Shown: positions 10,447-21,374, numbered from the stretch's first letter. The stretch is DNA of 64,000 nucleotides from Pyropia yezoensis (GCA_009829735.1 CM020618.1:11995119-12059118); one strand, 5' to 3'. Translations and numbers: made by a program. Notes: generated by a model not told the origin, from the sequence alone.

Positions 10447-10488
10447 GAGGCAGTTGCTCAAAGTGACAGATACGCACGTAAAGTGACA
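10447..10488 (+). repeat. Left terminal inverted repeat of element 2
   Basis: Starts GAGGCAGTTGCTCAAAGTGA and ends with a second AAAGTGACA. It pairs with the reverse complement of 20679-20720. Confidence 0.9.
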
Positions 10489-11382
10489 TTCCGCGACCGC
10501 CCCATCCCTGATCCTGCCAGATTCGGGATGGGCAATCACATACAACCGGGCGCTATCTGCGTGATTTATGGCGAGCGCATGCCCGTTGCGGCTACGGAAT
10601 CCCCCCCGTCCCCCCCTCGCCTCACGCGACGTGCCTCGCGCTCTCTTTTTGGGGGGTATATGGGCAGCATGTGCCGCTGCATCTGCTGCAGCGCTATGAC
10701 GCTTTACCAGTATCCCCCCCTCCTCTCCAACACCGCCGTCGGGGCTGTTTCGACCACGAGCCTGCCCCCACCATTGCTACGAGGGCCAATGTCTCCCTCA
10801 TGCACCCACCCCCTCATCGCCTCCCCCCCCTCACCCCTACCCCCTGCCTCCCAGGTGGCTAGCGAGAGCTACCCGCGTCACCTGGGGCCGCAACGGCATG
10901 GGTTCTCCCCGCAGTCGCGCAGGACCGCGCCCGCGGCGTGGCCGACGCAGCCCAGGCGGGGGCGGCAGCAGTAATCCCAAGCGGGGGGCACGGTGCAGCA
11001 CCATCGGTACGGGGCCTGCCTTGGAGCTGCTGAAGGAAACCCGGAAGGACTTTGGCACCCTCAAAGACGCGTTGATCCACGTCGCGGAGGTCACCGGCTG
11101 CAGCGTTGCGGCGGTTAAGCGCGCCTACCACCGCTTCCGCGCCGGCTTCGGGGATGCGCACGGCAGGAGGAAGCTGAACCCCAGCCAAGAGAAGACGCTG
11201 GTGGCTGTGGTGCAGGCCTTTAGCGTGAACAATAAGGCGCCTAGCGTGGCGCAGATGCGGGAGATCATCAAGCGCAAGTGGGGTGTGCAGGTATTCCGGA
11301 CGTGGGTCAACCGCTTTGTTGGCAGGCATCGACGGCAGCTGCACAAGCGTGCGTGCAAGGCGCTGGCCGACAAGCGGATGGG

Positions 11383-11387
11383 GAAGG
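11383..11387. repeat. Target-site duplication of element C, left
   Basis: GAAGG directly before the left LTR. The identical GAAGG at 18860-18864 follows the right LTR. Confidence 0.95.
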
Positions 11388-12234
11388 TGTGAGGAACCAC
11401 CCACACTTGGGCAGCCCTCAACGTACTCGTGATGGTGTCAGCGACCCGTTCCAGCCAATAGGGCGACAGGGTGCGGGGAAGAGGATGGAGGTGGTGACGG
11501 TGGTGGGTCTGGGGAAGAGGACGGCGCGACGTCGGTGGTGATCGAGAGGGTTCAAAGGGTGAAGGTCGTCTTTGGTCTGTGTCTGTGGTTGCCCTTCCGG
11601 TCTCCCCCGGTGGCGCCGACACCCACGCACTATATACTCGCGTCGGGGCACCCGAGATGCCCCAAAGCATGCGTTTCCCAGTCGCTCCACCGGTAGGCAC
11701 AAAACGGCCCAAAAACAAAGCATGGCTCTCAGAACAAAGCATGGGCGGGCGTGCGCACTAAAGGAGTGCAGCCCCAGTTTGCCCCAAACGAAGGGGTCCG
11801 GCGTGCGGCGCCTAGGGCGCCGCCCCAGCCGGCTCCAGACGCCAGTCGGCCCGAAGGTCCGAGAGGCGTGTAAGCACGATTCGATCGAGTCGGCCGAATC
11901 GGCCAGCCGGCTAGCCAGTCACATCGCTGCAATGCTGCAGCGAGGACATTTTAACGGACTCGCCAGCTGTGGCTGATGTGGCTCGTCATGGGTGCTGACG
12001 GTGACGCCTTTCGACAGGCCATGATGGGCTGTCGATGGCTGCTGTCGTGCGGCCGGCAGACACCGTGAGACAGCGGCTGACTCATCTTGCGTCTGGAAGG
12101 TACACCGCGTCATGCCCCACAATACAAGGAGTTGATCCATGTTGCCAGGAGTTGATTCGGCAGGATCTGTAAGGAGAGGTCCCAGATATTATCCCTTAAG
12201 TATTAGGCATGGGATTAGGGGGGAAATCCTTACA
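11388..12234 (-). repeat. 3' LTR of element C (847 bp)
   Basis: Read on the plus strand it begins TGTGAGG and ends CCTTACA. It is identical by eye to 18013-18859. The small ORFs within it are duplicated in both LTRs and are not genes. Confidence 0.95.
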
Positions 12235-12246
12235 CCCCCCCCCCTT
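12235..12246 (-). other. Polypurine tract of element C
   Basis: On the minus strand AAGGGGGGGGGG lies directly before the 3' LTR and overlaps the TAA stop of pol, so coding sequence runs right up to the LTR. Confidence 0.85.
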
Positions 12247-15200
12247 AGGACGTGCGTCGAAGGAAGGCGTCGAGAACCTGAGGTGCGTTGTCGAGGTCTT
12301 GCGTGGTTAGCCAGGTGTTCTCACTGACATCGCAGCCTTTCCACTTGACCAGGTACTGCAGTCGTCCACGGCGTTTTCGTGACCGAATAATGGAGTCCAC
12401 TTCGTACTCAACCGATCCGTCCGGAAATGCTACCGGAGCTGGAGCGGGAGGAAGTCGACCATACGGATCAGCGTTGTACGGCTTGAGTAGACTGGCGTGA
12501 AAGGCGTTGTGCACCTTTCGATCAAGGACTGCTTGAGGCAGATCCAGACGGAACGTAATATCATTGATGTTTTCAGTGACTCGGCATGGTCCCGAAAACT
12601 TGGGCATCAACTTGCGAGCGCCCTGGAAGGCGTCCGGCATAAGGTTCTTGGTGCTCAGGAGCACGAGGTCGTCGACAGCGATCGTACATGGTCGGCGTCG
12701 ACGGTTAGCGTACGCCGAGCGCGTCTCATTGGCCTTCTTGATAGCGGTAATGGCAGTCTCCTGAGCTTTTTGCAGACTGCTTAGCCAATCTGAGACTGCG
12801 GGTAGTTTCGATTCCTTGCTCTCGACGATGTCGACAGGTACTGTCCTTGGTTCAAAGCCGTAGTTCAGGAAGAATGGGGAGTACGTCGTGACCGCATTGG
12901 GTGACCGGTTGTAAGCTACTTCTGCAGCAACAAGGAAGAGGTCCCAATCACCCTGATGATGGTTCACGAAGTTTCGCAGGATTTCTTCAATCTTCTTGTT
13001 CATGATCTCGGTTTGTCCCTCCGTCTGGGGATGATAGGCTGAAGATGCCTTGATCTTGACCTTGAGAATTTCGGTGAGCGACTGCCAGAAGTTGGAGAAG
13101 AAGATACGGTCTCGGTCGCAGACGACGTCGGATGGTAGACCGTGATGACGGTAGACGTGATCATGGTAGAGTTGCGCTACGACTGGTGCAGTACAGTCGG
13201 GCTTCATTGGTGCTAGTCGAATCATCTTCGACAGTCTGTCCACAATGACGTAAATGCCATTGTGGCCCCTTTGGGTCAGTGGAAGAGGGGTAATAAAGTC
13301 CATGGAGACACTTGCCCATCGTTGGTTCGGTGGATCTAGTGGTTTGAGGTGACCCAGAGGTGAATGGGTGCCAGCTTTGTTCCGCTGGCACAAATCACAT
13401 GATTGTACGTATCTTTGGATGTCCTTCCGCATTGTCTTCCAGTAGTATTTGGAAGCAATAGCGTTGGTGGTTTTCTTAACTCCCATATGTCCTTGGCTTG
13501 GGATGTCGTGGTAGTCATGGAGTAGTCTTTGGCGTAGAGTACCAACGGGGATGCACGTACGGTCACCTCGTTTCAACAACCTCATGTGAAGCCGGTAGGG
13601 AGATACCGGGTCTTTGACTAGGTCGGCAAACTCGGGATCCGCGTTGTACTCTTGGTCTAGGGTGGCAAGGTCTTGATCACTTTGGCTTATGGTCATGAGG
13701 TTGTTGATTTCAGTTTTCTTCGGTAGGCTTTCGATGGTCTTAGTTAGCACGCGACTAAGGAGATCTTGATTGGGAGCGTGCTTATCGGGGGCGTCTTGTG
13801 GTTGCCTTGAAAGAGCATCAGCTACGGGGTTGGAAGTGCCCTTGATGGGGATGATCTTGAAATCGAATAGCTCCAACAGCTCTAGCCACTGTACTTGGCG
13901 GTCGTTGAGCTTCTCTTGGGTTTTCAAGTACCATAGGGACTCATGGTCGGTGTGCACCTCGAACGACCTTCCATGGAGGTAGCAGCGCCAGTGTCGAAAC
14001 GCTTGTACAACTGCGAGCAGTTCGCGCTCACGGATACTGTAGCGCTGTTCGTGGATGTTCAGCGTCAATGAGAAGTAGGCCACTGGGCGTCGTCCTTTTC
14101 CGTCATCTTGTTCAAGGACAGCGCCAACAGCATACCCACTGGCATCTGTGGCGACGAAGATTGGGTACCTCTTGTCGAATGGCCTCAGTACTGGTGCACT
14201 TGTCGTCAGGGTTTGTAGTTGCTCAAAAGCCTTCTGGGCGTCAGAGTTCCATTCGAAGTCGACGTTCCCAGTAAGCCTCGTGAGGGGTGCAGCCACGGAT
14301 GCCATTCCCTTAATAAATCGACGATAGAAGTTGACCATGCCGAGGAAAGATTGCACATCTTTTTTGCTCTGTGGCGTTGCCCATGATCGAATGGCTTGGA
14401 CCTTGTAGTCCTCCATAGAGAAGCCTTCGTTGGAAATGACATGGCCGAGGTAGTCCACAGTTGTTCGCGCAAATTGGCATTTGCTGAGTTTGGCGTAGAG
14501 CTTATGCTCTCGCAGCTTGTCCAGGGCTTGCCTTAGGTGCTTTAGATGATCTTCGTAAGCTTCACTGTAGACCAGGATGTCGTCGAGGTAGACGCAGATA
14601 AACTCGTAGAGATAGGGTCGGAAGACGTCATTCATTAGGTTCATGAAGACCGCGGGGGCATTTGTTAGCCCAAAGGGTAGCACGGTAAATTCGTAGAGCC
14701 CGTATTTTGTTCGGAACGCCGTCAGTGGGATAGTATCAGGGTCAAGCCGGATCTGGTGGTAACCTGATCGGAGGTCGATCTTCGTGAAGTACTTGGCCTT
14801 TCGCAGTTGGTCGAAGATGTCGTCAATTCTTGGTAAGGGATATGCGTTCTTGATAGTGGCTTTGTTCAATGCTCGATAATCGATGCACATTCGCCAGCCA
14901 CCGTCCTTCTTTGCGGCAAAGAGTACAGAAGAGCCCCACGGTGAGGCACTTGGTTGGATGAACCCCTTTCGTATGAGGGTTGCAAGTTGTGTCTTGAGTT
15001 CATCGAGTTCCCATTCAGATAGGCGATAAATGCCACTGCGACGTGGTTGAGCGTCCTCCGTAAGCTTGACGCTAAACTTGTGACTGCGTTCAGGAGGAAG
15101 TCCATCGGGAAGCTCTTCCGGGAAGACGTCGGCGTACTCGTTGAGAATCTCTTGGACGTCATTCTTGTCTTCAGCTTCTCCCATTTTGATCGCATTGATG

Positions 15201-15736
15201 TCAAAGGTGCTGGAAGGATCTTCGGATTGCAGGTATATTGCGAAGACAGGAACTTTTTGAATAAGGTCCTTGGCGAGGCGTTGCCTACTAATCAGGCCAT
15301 GGGGTTTCTTGAGGGAGGCAGTGATGGAGATGTTCTTTTGGTTAAACTTGAAGGAGATCTTGTTCTTGTTGTTGTTGATTTTGGCGTCCTTGTCGTCACG
15401 CCATTTCTTTCCGAGGATGATGTCGTACGCACCTAGGTCGCATACAGCAAACCGAAGACGTTCTTGGTATGGGCCGATGTGAATCTCTAAGGGTTCAATG
15501 GTCTCTGCGAGGACGTGGGAGCGACCATCGGGCATGTTAGCCGCGAAGTCCGTTTCTTTCGTGGTCACATTCAGGGTATTCACGAGGCGCCTTGATACGA
15601 CGTTAATGGGAGATCCGTCGTCAAACAGCACCTTAACAAGATGTCCATTGACAGAGGCAGTAGAAAGCAGAAGCCCGAGACGCGGGCCTTCAAATGGTGA
15701 CGACATGTTTTCAGGAACCGAAGAAGCGTCTGGCAC
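12245..15736 (-). CDS. pol: Ty3/gypsy pol polyprotein with chromodomain, element C
   Basis: Open frame of 1163 residues. The first ATG is at 15706; gag ends just upstream in another frame, so translation probably uses frameshifting or reinitiation. Order: retropepsin-type protease ([11 protein letters not shown], about residue 38), reverse transcriptase (YLDDILVYS, about 383), RNase H ([15 protein letters not shown], about 525), integrase with HHCC finger (about 745 on) and catalytic core ([20 protein letters not shown]), then a C-terminal chromodomain ([17 protein letters not shown], about 1110-1160). The chromodomain keeps the usual aromatic residues, typical of chromoviruses. It ends in the polypurine tract next to the 3' LTR. 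Confidence 0.95.
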   Translation of the reverse strand: MPDASSVPENMSSPFEGPRLGLLLSTASVNGHLVKVLFDDGSPINVVSRRLVNTLNVTTKETDFAANMPDGRSHVLAETIEPLEIHIGPYQERLRFAVCDLGAYDIILGKKWRDDKDAKINNNKNKISFKFNQKNISITASLKKPHGLISRQRLAKDLIQKVPVFAIYLQSEDPSSTFDINAIKMGEAEDKNDVQEILNEYADVFPEELPDGLPPERSHKFSVKLTEDAQPRRSGIYRLSEWELDELKTQLATLIRKGFIQPSASPWGSSVLFAAKKDGGWRMCIDYRALNKATIKNAYPLPRIDDIFDQLRKAKYFTKIDLRSGYHQIRLDPDTIPLTAFRTKYGLYEFTVLPFGLTNAPAVFMNLMNDVFRPYLYEFICVYLDDILVYSEAYEDHLKHLRQALDKLREHKLYAKLSKCQFARTTVDYLGHVISNEGFSMEDYKVQAIRSWATPQSKKDVQSFLGMVNFYRRFIKGMASVAAPLTRLTGNVDFEWNSDAQKAFEQLQTLTTSAPVLRPFDKRYPIFVATDASGYAVGAVLEQDDGKGRRPVAYFSLTLNIHEQRYSIRERELLAVVQAFRHWRCYLHGRSFEVHTDHESLWYLKTQEKLNDRQVQWLELLELFDFKIIPIKGTSNPVADALSRQPQDAPDKHAPNQDLLSRVLTKTIESLPKKTEINNLMTISQSDQDLATLDQEYNADPEFADLVKDPVSPYRLHMRLLKRGDRTCIPVGTLRQRLLHDYHDIPSQGHMGVKKTTNAIASKYYWKTMRKDIQRYVQSCDLCQRNKAGTHSPLGHLKPLDPPNQRWASVSMDFITPLPLTQRGHNGIYVIVDRLSKMIRLAPMKPDCTAPVVAQLYHDHVYRHHGLPSDVVCDRDRIFFSNFWQSLTEILKVKIKASSAYHPQTEGQTEIMNKKIEEILRNFVNHHQGDWDLFLVAAEVAYNRSPNAVTTYSPFFLNYGFEPRTVPVDIVESKESKLPAVSDWLSSLQKAQETAITAIKKANETRSAYANRRRRPCTIAVDDLVLLSTKNLMPDAFQGARKLMPKFSGPCRVTENINDITFRLDLPQAVLDRKVHNAFHASLLKPYNADPYGRLPPAPAPVAFPDGSVEYEVDSIIRSRKRRGRLQYLVKWKGCDVSENTWLTTQDLDNAPQVLDAFLRRTS

Positions 15737-15759
15737 CGGTTTTGATGACGGTTGCTGCT

Positions 15760-16629
15760 TCAGTTCCGCTGGCCTTTTGGGCAGTCCTTGGCCATATGTC
15801 CTTTCTCACGGCAGCGGAGGCAGAGGCCTTCACGCATGCAGCGCTGACGCTCTTCAGGCGTGAGTTTCTCGACTTTGATGCTGGAGATTTCCATGGGAAT
15901 GACACCCGTCGTGGATGGCCTCGCAGATGTGCCGCCGAGGTGCGTCGAGGCACCAGCCTTGGCAGCCTCCACGCGCAGAGCGTCAGTCATGACAGATTCA
16001 AGATCCGAGTAGGTCTTGAGACAAAGAGCCTGCCAGATGTCCCGCTTCAAGCCTCGGGTGTAGCGGTCAATCTTCTCGGCTTCCGTGATGACAGGGATGT
16101 CCAAGAGGACGCTCAGAAACGTCCTGTTGAACGTTCCGATGTCTTTGATTTGGCGCCACGAGTGCAGCTTGTCTCGTGCCGCTTGTGTCTTGTTCAGTGG
16201 ACTGAAGCGGCGAATTAGAGCAGAACGGAAGGATTCCCAGTTCGGGACAGCTGTAGTCTGACTGTAGACCTTCCACCAGTCGAACGCTTCGCCGTCGAGG
16301 AAGGTGCAAGCAATACTGCACGCATCGTCGGGGTCACTCAGTCGCACATAGAAATCCATATGCGAGCACCACGCTTCAACCGTCCCAGGTTTACCGGAGA
16401 AAGCCACGGGTTTGTTCGGCCTCGCGGATTTCATGCCACTAGTAGTGGCCCTGGCCTTGGCTTCGGACAGTTGCTGCTTAGCGTCGGCTAGTTCCATCTT
16501 ATGAGCCTCGAGTTGTTCGCTCATTTGCGCGACAAACGCTGTAAGCTGGGTCCAGGCTTCCATGGTCGGTGCGTTCGAGCCCGAGCCCGGATTGGCCGGG
16601 TTGACACCCCCTGGGATTGGTACATCCAT
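15760..16629 (-). CDS. gag: gag, element C
   Basis: 289 residues from ATG at 16627-16629. An N-terminal Ala/Gln-rich helix is followed by a retrotransposon Gag capsid region ([44 protein letters not shown]) and a single C-terminal CCHC zinc knuckle ([14 protein letters not shown]). Packages element RNA into virus-like particles in the cytoplasm. Pol follows downstream on the same strand in a different frame. Confidence 0.93.
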   Translation of the reverse strand: MDVPIPGGVNPANPGSGSNAPTMEAWTQLTAFVAQMSEQLEAHKMELADAKQQLSEAKARATTSGMKSARPNKPVAFSGKPGTVEAWCSHMDFYVRLSDPDDACSIACTFLDGEAFDWWKVYSQTTAVPNWESFRSALIRRFSPLNKTQAARDKLHSWRQIKDIGTFNRTFLSVLLDIPVITEAEKIDRYTRGLKRDIWQALCLKTYSDLESVMTDALRVEAAKAGASTHLGGTSARPSTTGVIPMEISSIKVEKLTPEERQRCMREGLCLRCREKGHMAKDCPKGQRN

Positions 16630-16975
16630 GGTGTCTTGGGTTCAAGTCCGAGGCAAACAAACTTACAACCCAGATTTCACAAGACTTGCTTGGGGAGGAC
16701 CCCAAGGAAGATCTCGGAGATGTGGGACAGGAGTTTGTCTGCAGCAGTAGTGGTGTACACGATTTGGATAAGTGCTGCGCTAGTTGCTGCAACGTTCCAA
16801 ATGATGTACAACACTACTTCGAGAAGCACAAGAAATTCGGTTGAAATCACACAAACGGATTATTCAGAAGCGTCCGTGCACAGGCCCGAGTCGGGTCGTG
16901 TCGGATTTCCAAGCGGGGGGATCAATGGGGGAAAATCGGGCTCCTAGGCCAGATCCAGGGGCGTGTCAACAGGTG
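16630..16975 (-). other. Leader between zinc-finger ORF and gag, element C
   Basis: No ORF of note on the element strand. It may hold splice or internal-initiation signals. Confidence 0.5.
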
Positions 16976-17773
16976 TCAATCGGTGCGGCGCGCCAGCGTG
17001 CGGTGATGATCCTTGCCACGTGTGTGCCGCTCGAAATGTTCCACCGACTCAAATTCGCGACCGCAGGGTTCGCAACGGGGAAGGGTGTCCGGGCGGTTAA
17101 TTACGTATCGGTGGCGACGGGATCCGCGGTGATCACGCAGCACAGTGAGGCTGTTGCACCGCACACCGCACGGATTGCAAAGGAATTTCCGTTGCGCCCC
17201 ACGGTGGCTCTTGGCAATTCGGCGTTGCTCACGCTGCTCAACCGCGCGCGCGGTGGTTGGCTTGATGTGACCAATCACCGGTGGCGGCGGGGCGGTGTAA
17301 CGGCGCCCCGATTCTTGGGGGGGCAGTAACAGGCGACGGTTGACGCGGGCTGCCGTGTCCTTGGTGGCAGGGCCCTTGCCCTTGCCCGAGAGGGGGGGCT
17401 TGGGTGCGGCCCGGCCCGCCGAGGCGAGGCGGACTGGGACCGCCGGGGTAGGAATCGAGTGGGCGCCCGCCGGGGGGTTGTGTGCCCTCGGGCGGGCGTG
17501 TGCCTGCGGGGAGCCGCGTGCCGACGGGGGGCCGCGTGCCGACGGGGGGCCGCGTGCCGACGGGGGGCCGCGTGCCGACGGACCGTGGGCCGTGAAGGCG
17601 CCACGGGTCGTCGGGGGTGCGCGGACCGTCGGGGGTGCGCGGATCGTCGAGGGTGTGCGCACCGGGGAGGTGCCACGGGACGTGGACCCGGTATCGCGCG
17701 CCGAGGCCGCCGAGGATGTCGGGCCGGCCGCCAGTGCTGAGGAAGAGTATTCCGAATCTGATGTGGATCTCAC
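16976..17773 (-). CDS. Zinc-finger ORF upstream of gag, element C
   Basis: Open frame of about 265 codons on the gag-pol strand, between the 5' LTR and gag, 346 bases before gag. The start is unclear. The N-terminal half is low-complexity Ser/Arg/Pro with four tandem copies of an 18-bp unit (ARGPPS, about 17514-17588). The C-terminal half has two U1-like C2H2 fingers: CNPCGVRCNSLTVLRDH...H, and CEPCGREFESVEHFERH...H about 40 residues later. The finger pattern argues for a real nucleic-acid-binding protein. Extra ORFs before gag are unusual in chromoviruses; function unknown. It could be an acquired host domain or an N-terminal part of Gag reached by splicing. Confidence 0.65.
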   Translation of the reverse strand: MRSTSDSEYSSSALAAGPTSSAASARDTGSTSRGTSPVRTPSTIRAPPTVRAPPTTRGAFTAHGPSARGPPSARGPPSARGPPSARGSPQAHARPRAHNPPAGAHSIPTPAVPVRLASAGRAAPKPPLSGKGKGPATKDTAARVNRRLLLPPQESGRRYTAPPPPVIGHIKPTTARAVEQREQRRIAKSHRGAQRKFLCNPCGVRCNSLTVLRDHRGSRRHRYVINRPDTLPRCEPCGREFESVEHFERHTRGKDHHRTLARRTD

Positions 17774-17994
17774 TGGGATTCAACAATCGGTTGACCAAAA
17801 GAAAAATTCCGTGAAAAAAAAACCACAAGGGTTGTGTCAGGAAATTGTTCGTTCGGTGTGATTCGTGGAACCCGCTACGTTCGTATTACAATGCCCGTGG
17901 CAAGCCGAACGTAGGGGGCAACACGACTGCACAATCGCAGGGAGAGCCAAATCAAAGACGGAATCGCAAGTCACCGCCAGGTAGAAAAGCCAAA

Positions 17995-18012
17995 CTACCT
18001 GAAGCTACCACA
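17995..18012 (-). other. Candidate primer-binding site, element C
   Basis: Two bases inside the 5' LTR, the minus strand reads TGGTAGCTTCAGG. TGGTAGC is complementary to the 3' end of many eukaryotic initiator-methionine tRNAs (GCTACCA). The match beyond seven bases was not established. Confidence 0.45.
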
Positions 18013-18859
18013 TGTGAGGAACCACCCACACTTGGGCAGCCCTCAACGTACTCGTGATGGTGTCAGCGACCCGTTCCAGCCAATAGGGCGACAGGGTGCG
18101 GGGAAGAGGATGGAGGTGGTGACGGTGGTGGGTCTGGGGAAGAGGACGGCGCGACGTCGGTGGTGATCGAGAGGGTTCAAAGGGTGAAGGTCGTCTTTGG
18201 TCTGTGTCTGTGGTTGCCCTTCCGGTCTCCCCCGGTGGCGCCGACACCCACGCACTATATACTCGCGTCGGGGCACCCGAGATGCCCCAAAGCATGCGTT
18301 TCCCAGTCGCTCCACCGGTAGGCACAAAACGGCCCAAAAACAAAGCATGGCTCTCAGAACAAAGCATGGGCGGGCGTGCGCACTAAAGGAGTGCAGCCCC
18401 AGTTTGCCCCAAACGAAGGGGTCCGGCGTGCGGCGCCTAGGGCGCCGCCCCAGCCGGCTCCAGACGCCAGTCGGCCCGAAGGTCCGAGAGGCGTGTAAGC
18501 ACGATTCGATCGAGTCGGCCGAATCGGCCAGCCGGCTAGCCAGTCACATCGCTGCAATGCTGCAGCGAGGACATTTTAACGGACTCGCCAGCTGTGGCTG
18601 ATGTGGCTCGTCATGGGTGCTGACGGTGACGCCTTTCGACAGGCCATGATGGGCTGTCGATGGCTGCTGTCGTGCGGCCGGCAGACACCGTGAGACAGCG
18701 GCTGACTCATCTTGCGTCTGGAAGGTACACCGCGTCATGCCCCACAATACAAGGAGTTGATCCATGTTGCCAGGAGTTGATTCGGCAGGATCTGTAAGGA
18801 GAGGTCCCAGATATTATCCCTTAAGTATTAGGCATGGGATTAGGGGGGAAATCCTTACA
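18013..18859 (-). repeat. 5' LTR of element C (847 bp)
   Basis: Identical by eye to 11388-12234, with the same TGTGAGG...CCTTACA borders. It is followed by the duplicated GAAGG (18860-18864). Confidence 0.95.
18256..18261 (-). promoter_or_regulatory. TATA box in 5' LTR of element C
   Basis: TATATA in an otherwise GC-rich LTR, read on the minus strand as GAGTATATAGTGCG and placed about 600 bp into the LTR upstream of the element body. Likely core promoter for the element RNA. Confidence 0.55.
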
Positions 18860-19018
18860 GAAGGTCGTCTTTAACGGGGTGGTATCATTTTGTGAGGAGC
18901 TGGAGAACTTTCTACAGCACTACAGCTTCCCTGCGCACGCCGTGTTCAACTTTGACGAGACGCGGATCGTGCAGAAGGGGGACAACATGAAGTTGTGCCA
19001 CGTGGAGGCGGCCGGCAA

Positions 19019-19427
19019 GTGTAGCAGATCCGCCCTTTGTACCGAATTCCGGTATTGTTTGGCTAGTAGCCCCCCCTGACTTGTGGTCCCCACCTTGTCA
19101 GTATGGGCCCACTTGTGGCTCGCCCTTTGGGGGACTACTTTTGTTTTGTATTGTTCATCTGTCCTTGCCTTGGAGGGATCTTTTTTGTTGATTGCCATGC
19201 TCGTAGCGATCGGCCACCTGGCCTCCGCTCGGTCGCTCGACCAGCATGTTATTTCGCCCTTATGTGCGACGTGGGGGCTCGCCGCCGCCGCTCGGCCGGC
19301 TTGCTCCCCATCGAACGTCTGAGAGCTAAAGGATTGTCTTCTTTGCCTTTACGGTAATAGCTGTCTCTTTGCCTTCCGGGCGTCGGTCGGTCCCATATCC
19401 TTTTATTCGTCAACACTTATTCCACAG
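19019..19427 (+). other. Probable intron of element 2 transposase
   Basis: Begins GTGTAGCA and ends TTATTCCACAG. Removing it joins VEAAG to NKERANVRSTRHNTVAS, which aligns with AVDREGTNAARTRGATVAS of element 1. The interior is T-rich relative to the exons. Confidence 0.65.
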
Positions 19428-20678
19428 CAAGGAGAGAGCCAACGTGCGGTCGACGAGGCACAACACTGTGGCCTCGTTGTTGACGTTTGTCAGCGCGGAC
19501 GGCGGGGTGTTGCTCAGCGTGTACATCCTCAACGGCCGCGTTAAGGATTCCAAAGAGGCTACGGTCAACTTTACGATGGAGGAGGCACCCAGCACGACAC
19601 GCGGGACGTGGCCGCGGTTTTTTTGTTGGAACGACACGGGCTACCTCGACGCGGACACCTTGAAGGCGGTGTTGTCCAAGGTGGTGGAGGTCTGGCCTAT
19701 GCGTAGCCCTGGCATCCCTGCGCTTCTGTTTGGCGACCAGCTGGCCGCCCACCGCCGCGGACATTGTGTAGTTTGCTCTTGCGCTGGGTCTGTTTTTGTT
19801 TTCTCTCGCCGCCAGCACTTCCCACATCACCCAGCCGCTTGACGAGGCCCCTTTTGGCGTGCTGCAGCTGGTGACCCGCATAAATCACGAGGTGGCGGTC
19901 ATGGACGGGATGCTGACCAACTCCAACACTCGCGACGCGTTGCTGATGGCAGCGTACGCTGCAGAGCGCCGCGCTTTCACGAGACCGGTCATCAGAGAGG
20001 CGTTCCGCCGACGGGGCCTCTGGCCGTTTGACCCCAAGCTGATGCAAGCCAATGTCCGAGATAACCTGGGCATGGTTGAGATCGGTGAGACCCCAGAGGA
20101 GGCGGCCCGCAGCGCGGCAGCCGCTGTCATCCAGGCGACCCAAGAGCGAGTTGCCGACGCACGTGGGCGGTTCACTGGCGGGCGCGCTGTTGTGCAACGC
20201 GGCGTGGTCCACTCCCCCTTCATGTTTCTAGAGAAGCACCGGCAAGCTTTGGCGGAGGAGGCCCAGAAGCGCCAGGACAAGGCGGACCGTAGCGCTGCGC
20301 GTGCGACTAAGAAGGCGGGGAAGGAGCGCGAGCGTGCGGACAAGGCGGCGGCAAGAGAGCTGCGTCGCGGCCGCATGTGCAGGGTCAAGGAGCACCGCGG
20401 GGGCAAGGCATAGACCGGTTGCCGGTGGAACTCTTTTTGGGTGTGCCCCACATGCGCCAAGTCTCTCCAGGCGGGGATTGCGCTGGCGCAGCATATCAAG
20501 GACTTCTCTGGGCCCCCTTCGGAGGCCGACAGCAGCAGCGGTGAGGAGAGCATGGGAAGTGTGGGGAGCAGTGGCGCAGAGAGCGCCGAGTAGCAGGCTA
20601 TAGGACGATTTACCACTGGGTTGCTGCTTGGTGATACTAGATCCGATTCTCGGGATCTCACCTGGGCGGTGGTGTGGC

Positions 20679-20720
20679 TGTCACTTTGTGTGCGTATTTG
20701 TCACTTTGCGCAACTGCCTC
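20679..20720 (+). repeat. Right terminal inverted repeat of element 2
   Basis: Reverse complement begins GAGGCAGTTGCGCAAAGTGA and contains two AAAGTGACA units. It ends at 20720, followed by TGT. Confidence 0.9.
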
Positions 20721-20907
20721 TGTGTCGGCCAAACAAGAAAGCACCCTCTTGCCATCACGGAACTAGGCGCGGAGAAAACTCCACAAGGCGCGCTTCCCGC
20801 GCGGAGTGCGGGGGGGCGGGGGGTCATGACAGTCTTTGGTTGGAAAGAGGCGAGACGGGGTGGATGGGGAGCACCGCCATGATGCACGATGGTGTGTGGC
20901 ACAGGCG

Positions 20908-21374
20908 TGTGGCAGTATTGACCCCAGGTAGGGGGCAACACGTGCCATACAAGGGACGGCAGGCAGCTAGTCTGACCCGTTTCTCCCCATGCATTTGGGT
21001 CCATATTCCCTAAGTTAGGGATAGTTAGCTTAGTAGTAAGTCCAACTTGGACTTGAGGGTTTTCTGCATTTTATCGTCTTGAATTTTCGTGTGGCCCGGT
21101 GGACAGGTGCTGGGTTGGGAGACTCTGAGTGGCGAGATTTCGAGGGACCCTGGGGGGATAAGGGGAGGGACCGCGGGGCTTGGCCTCGCTTCCCCGTCCC
21201 GACCAAGAAACTGTTGGCCCACACACCATCCTCTTGTTTCGTAGTGGGGGATTTGCCCCACAGCAGGGACCGCGTGGGTGCGGCTTGCACTTCTTCCGGA
21301 TCTCAACGTTACGAGAGGCACCCTCACCGTTGCCACCAACTTGGTGGTGGTTACTGTGAGCGGGTTTTGCCACA
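20908..21374 (+). repeat. Solo LTR of the copy A/B family (467 bp)
   Basis: TGTGGCA...TGCCACA borders and sequence closely match the LTRs at 6826-7294 and 55518-55985, with no internal element sequence on either side. It is flanked by perfect 5-bp AGGCG duplications (20903-20907 and 21375-21379), the signature of LTR-LTR recombination after insertion. Confidence 0.95.

Larger units (their letters stand above)
11388..18859 (-). mobile_element. Ty3/gypsy chromovirus, element C, complete with both LTRs
   Basis: 7472-bp LTR retrotransposon on the minus strand, inserted in the transposase of element 2. It has two 847-bp LTRs, a 5-bp target duplication GAAGG, primer-binding region, zinc-finger ORF, gag, pol with chromodomain, and a polypurine tract. 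The LTRs look identical base for base by eye and all translations across them agree, so it is very young. It looks whole, apart from the unclear start of its first ORF. It is a different family from copies A and B: LTR length, ends and proteins all differ. Confidence 0.95.
10898..20593 (+). pseudogene. Element 2 pogo-like transposase, split and decayed
   Basis: Plain DNA-transposon gene in pieces. 10898-11387 encodes a helix-turn-helix/CENP-B-like DNA-binding region (ATG at 10898). The frame continues exactly across the nested LTR element at 18865: GAAGG is duplicated, and the joined reading KVVFNGVVSF aligns with element 1. 18865-19018 has FNFDETRIV (first Asp). A probable phase-2 intron spans 19019-19427 (GTGTAGCA...TTATTCCACAG). 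19428 onward has LLFGDQLAAH (second Asp). Near 19760-19775 a one-base shift and an in-frame TAG interrupt the frame, which resumes as STSHITQPLDEAPFG (third Asp) and ends at 20413. A different frame then carries CPTCAKSLQAGIALAQH and an acidic Ser/Gly tail to TAG at 20593. Not functional as it stands. Confidence 0.8.
10447..20720 (+). mobile_element. Pogo/Tigger-like DNA transposon, element 2, split by LTR element C
   Basis: Terminal inverted repeats of 42 bp (10447-10488 and 20679-20720) match at all but about four positions, beginning GAGGCAGTTGC. Both ends are flanked by TGT (10444-10446 and 20721-20723), a candidate 3-bp target duplication. Each repeat contains two direct copies of AAAGTGACA, probably transposase binding sites. 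Without the nested LTR element and its duplicated 5 bp, the transposon would be about 2.8 kb. The enclosed transposase is broken by the LTR insertion and by its own decay. Confidence 0.85.

Noticed and set aside
11572-11976. Small ORFs duplicated at 18197-18601
   Set aside because: They lie inside the two LTRs of element C and are identical only because the LTRs are.
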